DNA of 64,000 bases from Palsa-189 sp963803735 (GCA_963803735.1 CAWDNV010000012.1:248001-312000), one strand, 5' to 3'; positions 44,144 to 54,132 are shown, numbered from the stretch's first letter. Program-made: numbers and translations. Notes: generated from the letters alone by a model not told the origin.

Positions 44144-45157
44144 TTAAGCTCCAACGGCGATGGGCAAGGAGGAAAGCTCTCGCTCGATCCGTTCATTCAC
44201 GCGCGCGTTCGCCAACTCGGCTGCCACGCGCACTGCATTTTTTATGGCATTGGCGTTCGACCGGCCATGCCCGATTATGGCAATGCCGCGCACACCAAGC
44301 AATGGTGCCCCGCCATATTCGGAGTAGTCGATCTTTCGCCGGAAGTCTTGGTAAGCGCTCCGCGAAAGCACGTACCCCACTTGCGAAGCAATCGTGCTCT
44401 TGAGCGACTTTTTAAGCACGGCAGCGATGTGCTGGGCCACACCCTCGCTGATTTTCAGCGCCACATTCCCGATAAAGCCGTCGCAAACGATCACGTCCAC
44501 ACTGCCCGAAAACACGTCACGCCCTTCGACATTTCCAACGAAATTGAGAGGCAAATCCTTGAGCTTGTTGTACGCCTCTTTGGTGAGTTCATTGCCCTTG
44601 GACTCTTCCTCGCCAATGGAGAGCAGTGCCACCTTTGGACGCCGGGTACTGAATATCGCGCGGTAGTAAATCTCTCCCATCACGGCAAACTGCAACAGGT
44701 GGGCCACTTTCGAATCGACGTTCGCGCCAGCATCGATCAAAACCGCCACGCCCCCCCGGCTGGTCGGAAATGGAGCCGCAAGCGCCGGCCTTTGCACCGA
44801 GGGAAGCGTCCCGAGGACAAAACGCGCGACGGTCATGAGCGCCCCTGTATTGCCTGCGCTCACCAGCGCATCCGCCTCGCCCTGTCGCACCATGCGCGCC
44901 GCCACGTGCGCAGAGCTGTCCTTCTTCCGGCGAAAAGCCTGCGCAGGAGAATCGCTCATGGCGATCACCTCGCTTGCCGGGACCACTTCGACAGAAATAT
45001 TTCGCAGGCTGTGCCGGCCCAGCTCGCGCTTCACCTCCGCCGGTATGCCCACCAGCAGAACTCTCACTCCAAATTCCCGCGCCGCAAGAACTGATCCCTC
45101 GACCTCAGTGCGGGGAGCTAGGTCACCCCCCATAGCGTCCACGGCGATGGTAATCAT
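44144..45157 (-). CDS. plsX: Phosphate acyltransferase PlsX
   Basis: 337 residues. Starts ITIAVDAMGGDLAP, with SAGNTGALM, VCDGFIGNVALKISEG and GAPLLGVRGIAIIGHG, all hallmarks of PlsX, which converts acyl-ACP to acyl-phosphate for phospholipid synthesis. It lies between rpmF and fabD, the common bacterial arrangement. Confidence 0.97.
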   Translation of the reverse strand: MITIAVDAMGGDLAPRTEVEGSVLAAREFGVRVLLVGIPAEVKRELGRHSLRNISVEVVPASEVIAMSDSPAQAFRRKKDSSAHVAARMVRQGEADALVSAGNTGALMTVARFVLGTLPSVQRPALAAPFPTSRGGVAVLIDAGANVDSKVAHLLQFAVMGEIYYRAIFSTRRPKVALLSIGEEESKGNELTKEAYNKLKDLPLNFVGNVEGRDVFSGSVDVIVCDGFIGNVALKISEGVAQHIAAVLKKSLKSTIASQVGYVLSRSAYQDFRRKIDYSEYGGAPLLGVRGIAIIGHGRSNANAIKNAVRVAAELANARVNERIERELSSLPIAVGA

Positions 45158-45235
45158 CTGGGAACCGCCTCTGGCGGCCGAAAACTACCGAAGATTCGTC
45201 TGGAAAGACAAAGCGCGCCCGTGCCTGCGCCCATT

Positions 45236-45415
45236 TCAGGCGGAAGTATCCATCACTTCCCGGTCCTTGTAATAGCCGCAATGCGGGCAAGCGCGATGAG
45301 GCTGCTTCATTTCATGGCAATGGGGACATTCGGTGAAGGCCGGCGGCGTTAAATGGTCATGTGCCCGCCGGGTGCTCGTACGTCTTTTCGAATGTCGCCG
45401 CTTTGGATTAGGCAT
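45236..45415 (-). CDS. rpmF: 50S ribosomal protein L32
   Basis: 59 residues: basic N-terminus PNPKRRHSKRRTSTRRAHD and a zinc ribbon with CPHC and CPHC knuckles (residues 30-33 and 43-46), so the zinc-binding form of L32. Located between yceD and plsX as in most bacteria. Confidence 0.96.
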   Translation of the reverse strand: MPNPKRRHSKRRTSTRRAHDHLTPPAFTECPHCHEMKQPHRACPHCGYYKDREVMDTSA

Positions 45416-45478
45416 GCAAACTCCTCGCTCGGATCGCGCTATATTGCGCGGGATTCTATGGCGTTTTGATCGTTATGG

Positions 45479-46012
45479 CTATTGCTTTTTGAACCAGTCC
45501 TGCTTCAGGCGAGCCAACGGCGCCAATCGAGGATCACCTGCGTGACTCTCGCAGCGGCACTCGTCGCTATTGAGGTTAGCGCCGCAATGCGGGCACAGGC
45601 CCTTGCAGTCACTGCGGCAAATGGCCTTCATGGGTATGGCCAGCAACACCTGTTCGGCAAGCACATCAGTCAGGAAGAGCCCTTCGCCTTCGAAGAACCC
45701 CACCTCGGTGTCATCCAACTTCAGCCGTTCCTCTTCCTCTCTGGAAATCGATTGCATCGGCCGGTAATACAGGTCAAAGTCGCGCACCACGTCTTCGACG
45801 ACGGGTTCAAGGCAGCGCGCGCAAGCCATCTCTACGCGAGTGTGCAGTTCCCCGGAAATGCGGATTTGGTCGTCCACCATCTCCGCCGTTCCCCGAACCT
45901 CTAAAGGCTCGATCTGTCGAAAGTCACGGGTGTGGTAGTCGACCGCGCCTGGTGCATAACTCTGGTTCAGACGCAGCTTATGAACAGCCAGTTCTTTTGC
46001 ATCGAGGAACAT
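45479..46012 (-). CDS. YceD/DUF177-family protein
   Basis: 177 residues. It has the DUF177 pattern: EMACARCLEPV in the first half and, near the end, CRSDCKGLCPHCGANLN, four Cys likely binding zinc. Members are encoded next to rpmF and are linked to ribosome/23S rRNA maturation. Start of the rpmF-plsX-fab run. Confidence 0.9.
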   Translation of the reverse strand: MFLDAKELAVHKLRLNQSYAPGAVDYHTRDFRQIEPLEVRGTAEMVDDQIRISGELHTRVEMACARCLEPVVEDVVRDFDLYYRPMQSISREEEERLKLDDTEVGFFEGEGLFLTDVLAEQVLLAIPMKAICRSDCKGLCPHCGANLNSDECRCESHAGDPRLAPLARLKQDWFKKQ

Positions 46013-46099
46013 ACGTGAAGCCTTTGAGAGCGAAAAGTCATTATACGGTGCACCCCAACGATGTCAAGAAAACAGCCCGTCCTGTTGTCAACCCGGTGC

Positions 46100-47230
46100 T
46101 CAAATCGTCGCCGGCACCCCGATCAGCTCCCGATGCTGCCGCAGCAGGAAATGATCGGTCATGCCCGCGATATAGTCGCAAACCACTCGGTGCCGCGGCT
46201 CCCGTGCAGCCAATTCGAAGTAATACTCCGGCATGGACTCCGGGTGCGCCAGGTAATAGCGAAAGAGTTGCTCGAGCGCGTTCACCGAACGGTCCCGCTC
46301 TTCGACTATTGTCGGATGATCGTAGAGCCGCCGGTATAGAAATCTCTTGAGCTCGTTGTTGCTTTTCGCCACCTCCGGGCTGAACCCCGCAAGGCGCTTC
46401 GGCAGCCGGCGAATGTCTTCAGTATCCTTTGCGCCGCTCGCTGAAACCTGTCCCTGCGTCTGCTCGATCAGGTCCGTCGCCAGATAATCGAGCAGTCTTT
46501 TTATGGTCTCGTCGATCTTGAGCTTCACCCGCCCATCTGGATGGTGCCGGTCCACTTCATCATAGATATCGGCAAAGAAGGGCAATTCGTCTCTTACCAT
46601 CTCGATGTCTAGCAGGCGCGCCTCAAACCCATCATCCAGATCGGCGCAGTTGTAGGCAATCTCGTCTACGGCGTTCATCAGTTGGGATTCGATAGGGGGC
46701 CGTAGTTCTGGTCCGTATTCGGCGAGTTCGGGGAATTCAGTCGCTGAATAATCTCGTGAGTGCTTAACGATCCCTTCGCGAACCTCAAACGTCAGGTTTA
46801 AGCCTGGAAAATCGAGATAACGCTGTTCGAATTGCTCCACGATTCTCAGCGCATGTAAGTTGTGCTCGAAACGGTCGCCGTAATTGCGCATCAATTCGTT
46901 CAGGCGTGCTTCCCCTGCGTGCCCAAATGGCGGATGCCCTAGGTCGTGCACCAGCGCCAGCGCTTCCGCGAGCTCTGTATTCAGCCCCAGCGCCTGCGCC
47001 ACCGTGCGCGCAATCTGAGCCACTTCGATGGTGTGCGTCAGCCGATTCCGGAAATGATCGGAATAGCGGGTCGTAAAGACCTGCGTTTTAGCCTCCAGGC
47101 GCCGAAATGCGCGCGCGTGGATCACGCGATCGCGATCCCGCGCATATTCGTCCCGATATGGATGTTTCGGCTCTGGCCAGCGCCGTCCTCGAGAACGGTT
47201 CACGTCCATGCCTACTGAGGCCACATTCAT
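46100..47230 (-). CDS. dgt: dGTPase-like HD-domain triphosphohydrolase
   Basis: 376 residues. N-terminal YARDRDRVIHARAFRRLEAKTQVF, then the metal-binding HD residues in LTHTIEVAQIAR and ALVHDLGHPPFGHAGE, and EHNLHALRIVEQ. This is the deoxyguanosinetriphosphate triphosphohydrolase-like family, which hydrolyses dNTPs to nucleoside and triphosphate; substrate preference cannot be predicted. Several start codons are possible. It is a stand-alone gene downstream of a repeat-bearing gap. Confidence 0.93.
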   Translation of the reverse strand: MNVASVGMDVNRSRGRRWPEPKHPYRDEYARDRDRVIHARAFRRLEAKTQVFTTRYSDHFRNRLTHTIEVAQIARTVAQALGLNTELAEALALVHDLGHPPFGHAGEARLNELMRNYGDRFEHNLHALRIVEQFEQRYLDFPGLNLTFEVREGIVKHSRDYSATEFPELAEYGPELRPPIESQLMNAVDEIAYNCADLDDGFEARLLDIEMVRDELPFFADIYDEVDRHHPDGRVKLKIDETIKRLLDYLATDLIEQTQGQVSASGAKDTEDIRRLPKRLAGFSPEVAKSNNELKRFLYRRLYDHPTIVEERDRSVNALEQLFRYYLAHPESMPEYYFELAAREPRHRVVCDYIAGMTDHFLLRQHRELIGVPATI

Positions 47231-47298
47231 GCGGTCATTCTATGTCACAGAGCTTTGGGGAGAAAACACAGGCAACGTCGCAAGTGGCAGAACAATTG

Positions 47299-47370
47299 TA
47301 GCCCAGGGCGCCCGCTGCCTCACGCGCGAATGCACCAGCATAAAAAAAGAGGCGGGCCCCTTGGGGATTT
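47299..47370. repeat. TAGCCCAGGG-type palindromic repeat
   Basis: TAGCCCAGGGCGCCCGC at 47299-47315 pairs with GCGGGCCCCTTGGGG near 47353-47367. The loop is longer than in the copies at 23982 and 51004, and contains a run of A. Confidence 0.65.
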
Positions 47371-47435
47371 TGGGAAATGTGGCTTTTTAGTTTGAAGGCT
47401 CTACTAAGAGCTTATCCGCCGATTTGAAGTCCAAA

Positions 47436-48161
47436 TCAGCCCTTTGCCTGAAGCACCTGCAGCCGCTCATCGGCCTGCTGGGCGGCCTGAGTATCGGGGA
47501 ATTCGTCTTTGACTTGCTTGTAAAGCTTCGCTGCCTGCGCCGGATCCGAACCGCTGTAGTGATCGGCTAGCGCCAGTAAGACGATTGGCTTGGGCACAAA
47601 GAGGGTCGGCTTATTGGAAAGCTGCTGATAGAGCTGCACAGCCTGCGATCCTTTTCCATCCTCATCGTAAACTTGCGCCAGTTTGAAGCGAGCCAGAGCC
47701 GAGAGACTTTCGTCGCTGCTCGATTCCAAAGCCTTCAAATCGTTTTCGGCTTCGCTATAACGATTCAGTTTTTCCAAGCTCAACGCCGCGTAGTAACGCG
47801 CCAATTGCCCCGGACGAGTCCTGGAATAGCGGTTCGTAACCTCAGTGAACTTCTTTTCGGCGTCTCCGTACTTATTCTTCTCATCCAGATAGGTAGTCTC
47901 ATCCGGCTGAGCCGGTTCGGCAGCGGTTCGAATCCGCGCCTGATAAACCTTCATGGCATCCGCCAAAGCGGCCGTTCCTTTGGCAGTTTGCTTCTGGGTA
48001 TAGAAGCGCCATCCTAAAACCGCGAGCGCAACCAACAGGGCTATGCCCCCATATACCCAAATTTGGTGTTGATGCGCAAAGACGGCCTGCGCCCCGTGGC
48101 TAAGGGTTTCGCGGACTTCGTCCTTTCTCAATTCCTTACGCGAGAGAGAATGCTGCGGCAA
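47436..48161 (-). CDS. TPR-type membrane protein, YfgM-like
   Basis: 241 residues: cytosolic basic N-terminus, one membrane helix at about 34-51 (WVYGGIALLVALAVLGWRFY), then a periplasmic helical TPR region (ARYYAALSLEKLNRYSEAENDLKAL, LARFKLAQVYDEDGKGSQAVQLYQQL). This is the TPR_21/YfgM layout; YfgM works with the SecYEG-associated chaperone network. The assignment is by architecture. Confidence 0.75.
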   Translation of the reverse strand: MPQHSLSRKELRKDEVRETLSHGAQAVFAHQHQIWVYGGIALLVALAVLGWRFYTQKQTAKGTAALADAMKVYQARIRTAAEPAQPDETTYLDEKNKYGDAEKKFTEVTNRYSRTRPGQLARYYAALSLEKLNRYSEAENDLKALESSSDESLSALARFKLAQVYDEDGKGSQAVQLYQQLSNKPTLFVPKPIVLLALADHYSGSDPAQAAKLYKQVKDEFPDTQAAQQADERLQVLQAKG

Positions 48162-48326
48162 AATAAGTCTCCTGACAGGTTTTCTTCAAAAATCCTACCA
48201 TAATCCTGCGGACAGATCGAATTGCGAGAGCCGCACACGCGGATAAAAGCGGGTGAAATGGAAAGGGGCCCCACCCGCATCGCGAACAGGGCCTCCATCA
48301 ATCTACGAAACGATGGATCTAAGCTG

Positions 48327-48542
48327 CTAGGCTACGGTGACGTTCTCGGCCTGGTAGCCTTTCGGCCCCTGTTTGACCTCGAACTCCACCATTTGTCCCT
48401 CCGTCAGCGATTTGTAACCATCCATCTGGATCGCGGAGAAATGAACAAAAACGTCCTCTCCCGACTGGCGCTGGATGAACCCATAACCCTTTGCCGCGTT
48501 GAACCACTTCACCACACCTTGTTCTCTGCTCAACTTCTTCAC
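48327..48542 (-). CDS. Cold-shock domain protein
   Basis: 71 residues if begun at the GTG at 48542. RNP1 KGYGFI and RNP2 VFVHF within QGVVKWFNAAKGYGFIQRQ define a CspA-type OB fold that binds single-stranded nucleic acid. GAGGAG at 48547-48542 lies 8 bases before the TTG at 48533 but overlaps the GTG, so the true start is probably the TTG (MSREQGVVKWF). Single gene. Confidence 0.93.
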   Translation of the reverse strand: MKKLSREQGVVKWFNAAKGYGFIQRQSGEDVFVHFSAIQMDGYKSLTEGQMVEFEVKQGPKGYQAENVTVA

Positions 48543-48691
48543 TCCTCGTCGTGATCTTCGCCATTTGCCGGGTGTAACGCCAGTCGGTGGAGCTCGGAGT
48601 TACCCGGAACGACGGGCCCTTGCACCACTACGGGATTACAAGACCCAACCAAATGCGGCGCAATGCTGGCATAAACCTGCCCTTGCTGTCC

Positions 48692-48709
48692 AGAGCCTTT
48701 GTAGGCTCT
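48692..48709. repeat. Short perfect hairpin
   Basis: AGAGCCT-TTGT-AGGCTCT, followed by GAAGCCGTTAA, resembling the second arm of the TTTGTGGGTC repeat family. No T-run on either strand. Located between the RsbW-like and cold-shock genes. Confidence 0.5.
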
Positions 48710-48778
48710 GAAGCCGTTAATACGTCGGCAACATCGCAAACTCTGAGTTGGGTAATGGAAAAAGATCGTGCTGCGGGT

Positions 48779-49270
48779 TTACTTGTCCTGCAGATGTGGA
48801 GCGGACTGACGCTGGACCAACTTCTTCGCCATGACCAATTCCGCGCCGCCTTCGGCGGTGCGGCGTACTTCGAATTCATCCATGAAAGTTCTCATCAGGA
48901 AAATTCCCCTGCCCGAAGTCTTCAAAAGGTTTTCTTCCGCCAGCGGGTCCGGCACTTGGCGCAGATCAAAACCGCGTCCCTGATCGGCGATGTGCACCAC
49001 GAACTTATCGTCCGTAAACTCGAACTGCAGTTGAATCTTCTTGTGCCGCTGTTCTTCGTTTCCATAGCGAAAAGCGTTGATCACGCCTTCCCTGACGGAC
49101 ATGCCGATTTTCAGGCAATCGTCGTCGGTAAATCCCGCCGCTCTCGCCACTCGCTCTGTTATGCCTTCGGCCAATTGGACGCTGTCGAGCAGCGTCTCCA
49201 TGGTTACTTCGATTCGGTTGGCACTGTTCGGCATACAGTCTATTTCGGAATTCTTGCCACTGAGTAGCAT
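48779..49270 (-). CDS. RsbW-like serine/threonine kinase (HATPase_c_2)
   Basis: 163 residues in the anti-sigma-factor kinase fold: N-box VREGVINAFRYGN, G1 IADQGRGFDL and G2 SGRGIFLMRTFMDE, with no histidine-kinase dimerisation domain. Such proteins phosphorylate an anti-sigma antagonist and/or bind a sigma factor. No partner (STAS or sigma) is encoded nearby. An internal ATG at residue 13 is an alternative start. Confidence 0.88.
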   Translation of the reverse strand: MLLSGKNSEIDCMPNSANRIEVTMETLLDSVQLAEGITERVARAAGFTDDDCLKIGMSVREGVINAFRYGNEEQRHKKIQLQFEFTDDKFVVHIADQGRGFDLRQVPDPLAEENLLKTSGRGIFLMRTFMDEFEVRRTAEGGAELVMAKKLVQRQSAPHLQDK

Positions 49271-49343
49271 ATCGCATTTGCAATCGCCTACAAGAGCCGC
49301 AAGCGGTTCCGAACCCGAATGCGCAATCGCATTCGCCGGATAC

Positions 49344-50885
49344 TCAGGCCCAGTAGGTGCGGTCGAGCGTGCGGTACTGGATGGCTTCGCTCAGATGGCG
49401 CGACGCGATGTCCGCTGCCGAATCGAGATCGGCAATCGTCCGTGCCACCTTCAGAATCCGGTCGTGTGCGCGCGCCGAAAGGCCCAGCCGCGTCACCGCC
49501 GTCTCCAGCAGCTTCTCGCCCTCGGCCGAAATCGCGCAATATTTCCGGATCAATTTCGGAGGCATCTGCGCGTTCGCATAGACGTGCTTTTCCGCGGCGA
49601 ATCTCTCGAGTTGGCGTCTTCTCGCTCGCTCCACTCGCTCGCGAACCGCCGCCGAATCCTCCGTCGCACCCTCTCCGCGGAGTTCCTTGTATTTGACCGC
49701 GGGCACGTCGATATGAATGTCGATCCGGTCCAGCAGCGGACCCGAAATCTTCGAAACGTAACGCTGAATCTGTGGCGGCGTGCAGTGGCATTCGTGCGAC
49801 GAATCGCCAAAAAATCCGCAGGGACACGGGTTCATCGCTGCCGCCAGCATAAACCGCGCCGGGAAAGTGACGGAAAGTGCGGCCCGCGAAATCGTCACCG
49901 CCCCTTCCTCCAGCGGCTGCCGCAACACCTCCAGCACGTTGCGCTGAAACTCGGGGAGTTCGTCCAGGAACAAAACACCGTTGTGTCCCAGCGAAACCTC
50001 GCCCGGCCGCGGCATGGCGCCGCCGCCGATTAGTCCCGCGTCGCTGATGGTGTGGTGCGGCGAACGAAACGGCCGCGTGCCCACGAGGCCTCGCGCATCT
50101 TCCAGCAATCCCGCCACGCTGTGGATTCGCGTCGTCTCGATCGCCTCCTCCAGCGACATCGGAGGCAGGATCGTCGGGATCCGTTTCGCCAGCATCGTTT
50201 TGCCCGCGCCCGGCGGACCCAGGAAAATGATGTTGTGGCTGCCGGCGCATGCCACCTCCAGCGCTCGCTTCGCGCCCTGTTGTCCACGCACGTCCCGCAG
50301 GTCCAGCGGATACTGCGCCGCCTCCGCCAGCAACGCGCGCGCATCGAGTTGCACAGGCTTGAACGATTCCGGCGCGTTCACCAGATCGACGGCCTGCGGC
50401 AGAGACCGAATCGCATAAACCTCGATGCCCTCTACAACCGCAGCTTCGCGCGCGTTTGCCTCCGGCACCACAACATTGCGGATGCCCTTTTCGCGCGCGC
50501 GGAGCGCGGCCGAAAGAGTCCCGCGCACCGGCCGCACGCTACCGTCCAGCGATAGTTCGCCTAGAAAGAGCTGGCCGTTCAGCGGCTTGCCGAAAAATGT
50601 CCCCTGGCAGCCTAGGATTCCGAGTGCCATCGGAAGATCGAACCCAGAGCCTTCCTTGCGAATATCTGCCGGCGCAAGATTGATCGTCACACTTTGCGGA
50701 TTGGGGAACTCGAAGCCGCAATTCTTCAGCGCTGATTTGATTCGCTCGCGGCTTTCTTTGACGGCTATGTCGGGCAGGCCCACCACGTTGAAATCGCCCA
50801 TGCGTCCTGAGCCTACATCGACTTCCACTTCCACTACGTACGCATCGATGCCAAAGACAGCCGCGCTGAGCGCCTTGAAAAGCAT
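49344..50885 (-). CDS. ComM/YifB-family Mg-chelatase-like AAA+ ATPase
   Basis: 513 residues. An N-terminal S5/Lon-like domain (VVEVDVGSGRMGDFNVVGLPDIAVKESRER) is followed by the AAA+ core with Walker A GPPGAGKTMLAKR and Walker B GVLFLDELPEF, and a C-terminal Mg-chelatase domain (RILKVARTIADLDSA). ComM is a branch-migration helicase that promotes recombination during natural transformation. Complete and alone. Confidence 0.94.
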   Translation of the reverse strand: MLFKALSAAVFGIDAYVVEVEVDVGSGRMGDFNVVGLPDIAVKESRERIKSALKNCGFEFPNPQSVTINLAPADIRKEGSGFDLPMALGILGCQGTFFGKPLNGQLFLGELSLDGSVRPVRGTLSAALRAREKGIRNVVVPEANAREAAVVEGIEVYAIRSLPQAVDLVNAPESFKPVQLDARALLAEAAQYPLDLRDVRGQQGAKRALEVACAGSHNIIFLGPPGAGKTMLAKRIPTILPPMSLEEAIETTRIHSVAGLLEDARGLVGTRPFRSPHHTISDAGLIGGGAMPRPGEVSLGHNGVLFLDELPEFQRNVLEVLRQPLEEGAVTISRAALSVTFPARFMLAAAMNPCPCGFFGDSSHECHCTPPQIQRYVSKISGPLLDRIDIHIDVPAVKYKELRGEGATEDSAAVRERVERARRRQLERFAAEKHVYANAQMPPKLIRKYCAISAEGEKLLETAVTRLGLSARAHDRILKVARTIADLDSAADIASRHLSEAIQYRTLDRTYWA

Positions 50886-50965
50886 GGTAGGGAGGGACTC
50901 CGGGCCGCAAGGTTAAACCAACTACATTGCCCGCGCCAGAGCCTCTTTCGCCGGGTATGCCCCAG

Positions 50966-51180
50966 GTTTGTAGGTCGCGGCTTCGGATGCCGACCGCAGT
51001 TTTGTAGCCCAGGGCGCCCTGCGCCTTCCGCAGGGGCCCTGGGGCTTTTACCTGGGTGGCACAGCCACTCCTGGCTGTGCTGTCTCGGCTCAAGGGATTT
51101 GAAGTTACCTTCGGGTGCCGCACCCGAAGGGAGCCTCGAAGGGAGTTTACGAAGGGTCGCTTTTAAGGGTGCGGATTTTT
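50966..51180. repeat. Composite of four repeat modules in the comM-lemA gap (50886-51386)
   Basis: 50966-50998: degenerate TTTGTGGGTC hairpin (GGTCG...CGACC). 51004-51048: TAGCCCAGGGCGCCCTGCG...CGCAGGGGCCCTGGGG hairpin. 51059-51083: GCACAGCC/GGCTGTGC stem. 51111-51180: CCGCACCC...GGGTGCGG arms followed by T5, with CGAAGGGAG units in the loop. It lies between divergent genes, so the terminator-like hairpin ends no gene. No ORF is credible in the gap. Confidence 0.78.
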
Positions 51181-51386
51181 GCTTTAGCCCCTGAACCTCA
51201 ATGCCCGACCACTCATAAAGACTCTTTCGGCTGACCTTATTTTCGCCCAATCAGTTACTTCTTACCTTTCAGGCGCACTCCCGCCCAGCGCTCTTTACAC
51301 GAACATAACCGATGCCCATATTGGGAGAACGAAACGGGTCTGATTTTCGCTTTACCTAATTCTTAACGTCGGAAAGAGGTCGCCTA

Positions 51387-51950
51387 ATGATGCCTGTGCT
51401 GATCGTCGTCGCTGTGCTAGCCCTATTGATCGTGTTTATGTACAACGGACTGATACGGCTCCGCGTCCAATGTGACAACGCTTGGGCGGATATCGATGTA
51501 CAGCTCAAGCGCCGCTACGACCTGATTCCCAATCTCGTCGAAACCGTGAAGGGATACGCCGCGCATGAACGCGGCACCTTCGAAGCGGTGACGCAGGCGC
51601 GCAATCAGGCCATGTCTGCACAGGGCCCGGCAGCCAAGGGCCAGGCTGAAGGCATGCTGACCGGCGCTTTGCGCCAGTTGTTTGCGCTTTCTGAGGCCTA
51701 TCCTCAGCTCCGCGCTGCGGACAATTTCGCCCAGCTCCAGGCCACCCTCGGCCAGATCGAGGACACGCTGCAAAACGCTCGCCGCTACTACAATGCGGCC
51801 GTGCGCGACTTCAACACGCGTGTCGAGCAGTTCCCCTCGAACATGGTTGCCGGCATGGGCAATTTCAAACCGCGCGAATTCTTTGAAATCTCGGCCCCGG
51901 CAGAACGCGAAGTTCCGCACGTGAGCTTCAGCGCGACGCCGACGGCCTGA
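51387..51950 (+). CDS. lemA: LemA family protein
   Basis: 187 residues: N-terminal membrane helix (VLIVVAVLALLIVFMYN), then the LemA helical signature NAWADIDVQLKRRYDLIPNLVETVKGYAAHE and AATL..ARRYYNAAVRDFNTR. Exact role unknown; such proteins are surface-exposed or periplasmic and usually accompany a DUF2207 membrane protein, encoded here 10 bases downstream. Confidence 0.95.
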   Translation: MMPVLIVVAVLALLIVFMYNGLIRLRVQCDNAWADIDVQLKRRYDLIPNLVETVKGYAAHERGTFEAVTQARNQAMSAQGPAAKGQAEGMLTGALRQLFALSEAYPQLRAADNFAQLQATLGQIEDTLQNARRYYNAAVRDFNTRVEQFPSNMVAGMGNFKPREFFEISAPAEREVPHVSFSATPTA

Positions 51951-51960
51951 AGTTCGCTCC

Positions 51961-53781
51961 ATGCTTTCTGTTTGCATCCCGAGTCGCGCGACGCGCCGGC
52001 GCAATTGTGCGCTCAGCCGGCTTGGGAGCTGTCTTTTCGGCGCGCCGCTCCTTGTTCTGGCTTTGCTGTTTGCGGCGATATTTGCCCTGCCTGCTTGCGC
52101 GCGCGAGTTGCATATCCACGATTTTCACGCCGAGCTCGATGTTTTGCCGGACTCTTCCCTCGATGTCACTGAAACCATTCGTGTGGAGTTCACCGGCGCC
52201 TGGCAGGGAATCTATCGCACCATCCCGGTGGAGTATGAAGGGCCCGGCGGCTTCAATTATTCGCTATTTGTCACGGAGATCAGCGCCACGGATTCCGACG
52301 GCAGACCTCTCCGCATCGAAAAGCAGCGCAGCGGTCGAAATCTCAAGCTGAAAATCTTCGTATCCGCCGCCGAGGACACGTCGCGCAATATCGGGCTTCA
52401 CTATCGCGTTCGCGATGGCCTGCGCCTCTTCGAGGATCACGACGAACTCTATTGGAACGTGACCGGCACGGATTGGGATGTTCCCATCGAATCGGCCAGC
52501 GCGCATGTCATCCTGCCCGCCGAGCGTCACCGGCCTTCACGCCTCCAACTTTACCGGTTATTTCGGCTCGCGCTCGGGAGATGCGCGAGTCGATATTCTC
52601 GGCAGCAATATCGATATCCGCTCGCAGCGGCCGCTCGGCTTTCATGAAGGCATGACCATCGTTGCCGGATGGGATAAAGGTTTCGTCCATGAGCCGAACG
52701 GCTCGGAGAAAATCGCGCAATTTCTGGAAAGCAATTGGCCGCTCTTCTTTCCTGCCTGCGTTTTCGTGCTGATGTTTTCGCTGTGGTATATGCGTGGACG
52801 CGAACCTCGCGTCGGCGCCATCGCGGTGCAGTACGAACCTCCCGCCGGCCTTTCTCCCGGCGAAGCGGGTGCACTGGTTGACAATCAAGCCGGCATTCGC
52901 GATATCACGGCCACGTTCGTCGATCTCGCGGTGCGAGGGATTTATCACCATCGAAGAGAAAGAGAGCTCGCACTTGATGGGCTTGTACTCCAATAAGGAA
53001 TACGTTTTTCACCTCAATAAAAAGCCGCCCGAATGGAAGGGCATAAAATCCCACGAATTGCTCATGCTGACCGGAATCTTCGAGCCCCTGCCCGTAGCGG
53101 GTGTCGGCGTGCGAGAGGATGTCGCACTTTCCGAATTGCAAAACCGCTTCTACAAAAATCTGCCCGGAATTCGCAGGGCCATTTTTGAGTCCCTCGTGCA
53201 GCATGGATATTTCTCGTATCGGCCGGACATAGTTCGCCAGGCATATCTGTTCGCCGCGGGGGTCATAGCAGCCTTGCTCTATCTCTTCGGCCAATACCTG
53301 GCGCAGCACACCGGAGTTCAAGGCCAGTCTTTTAGTGTCGCCGCCATTCTGACTGGTCTCATCATCGCCGGATTCGGATGGTTCATGCCCACGCGAACCG
53401 TCGATGGTGTCCGCGCCCTTCACGACACGCTTGGGATTCGAGAACTTCCTGAGCCACGTTGAAGCCGATCACATGGCGCGCACTCCTCAGTCCCCGGCAA
53501 ATTTCGAGAAGTACCTGCCCTTCGCCATGGCGCTGGGCGTCGAGAAAAAATGGGTCGGCGCATTCGACGGCATGCTCCAGCAGCCATCCTGGTATCAAAC
53601 CACCGGCACCGCGGTCTTTCACCCCGTCGGTTTTGTGTACAGCCTGGACCAAATGACCGCGCGTACCGGCCAGGTCATGGCTTCCGCACCCCGAAGCTCA
53701 GGCAATTCGTCCACCTCGGGCTTCGGCATCATGGGCAGCGTCGGAGGCGGCTTCGGCGGCGGTGGCGGCGGCGGCTTCTAA
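51961..53781 (+). CDS. DUF2207 membrane protein, broken by three +1 frameshifts
   Basis: Four consecutive frame segments join into one 605-residue DUF2207 protein when one G is removed at each of 52522, 52937-52939 (GGG) and 53433-53435 (GGG). Signal peptide ending PACA, extracytoplasmic DUF2207 domain (ELHIHDFHAELDVLPDSSLDVTE), a membrane helix near FFPACVFVLMFSLWYM, a cytosolic segment (VDLAVRGFITIEEKE), two further helices and a Gly-rich tail (GSVGGGFGGGGGGGF). The lemA-DUF2207 pairing is common. Either a pseudogene or repeated sequencing errors; protein segments between the shifts are well conserved. Confidence 0.85.
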
Positions 53782-53792
53782 CCAACTTCCGT

Positions 53793-54110
53793 TGTCATTC
53801 TGAGCGCAGCGTCCCGAGCCTTTTGCTTCCGGAAATCGCGCCCTCGCGATTTCCTTCTTCCGGCGAAAGTCACCAACAGGATGAGCTTTCGCCGGGTCAA
53901 CAAAGTTCAACGCGAAGTCGAAGAATCCCTCTTCATACCGCTGCTCACCCTAAATGCTGTCATCCCCCGAGGGCAGACCCGGGGTCCCCGACGCGCGCCG
54001 TCCTTGCGCGCGTTGGGGCCGGAAGCCCGAGGGATCTGCTTTTCGATTTTTCGGGTGCCCCACCCTCTTGCCCTGAGTTTACGAAGGGTCGTTTTTAAGG
54101 GTGGGTCCTG
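53793..54110. repeat. Composite intergenic repeats in the 53782-54132 gap
   Basis: 53793-53935: GTCATTCTGAGCGCAGCGTC...GAAGAATCC with inner palindromes CCGGAAATCGCG..CGCGATTTCC and CCGGCGAAAG..CTTTCGCCGG. 53957-54046: GTCATCCCCCGAGGG...GAGGGATCTGCTTTTCG, holding the ACGCGCGCC..GCGCGCGT segment (also 931-966). 54051-54110: GGGTGCCCCACCC...TTTTTAAGGGTGGG hairpin. It separates two convergent genes. Confidence 0.78.
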
Positions 54111-54132
54111 CGTTTTGCCCATCGTGGACGAT

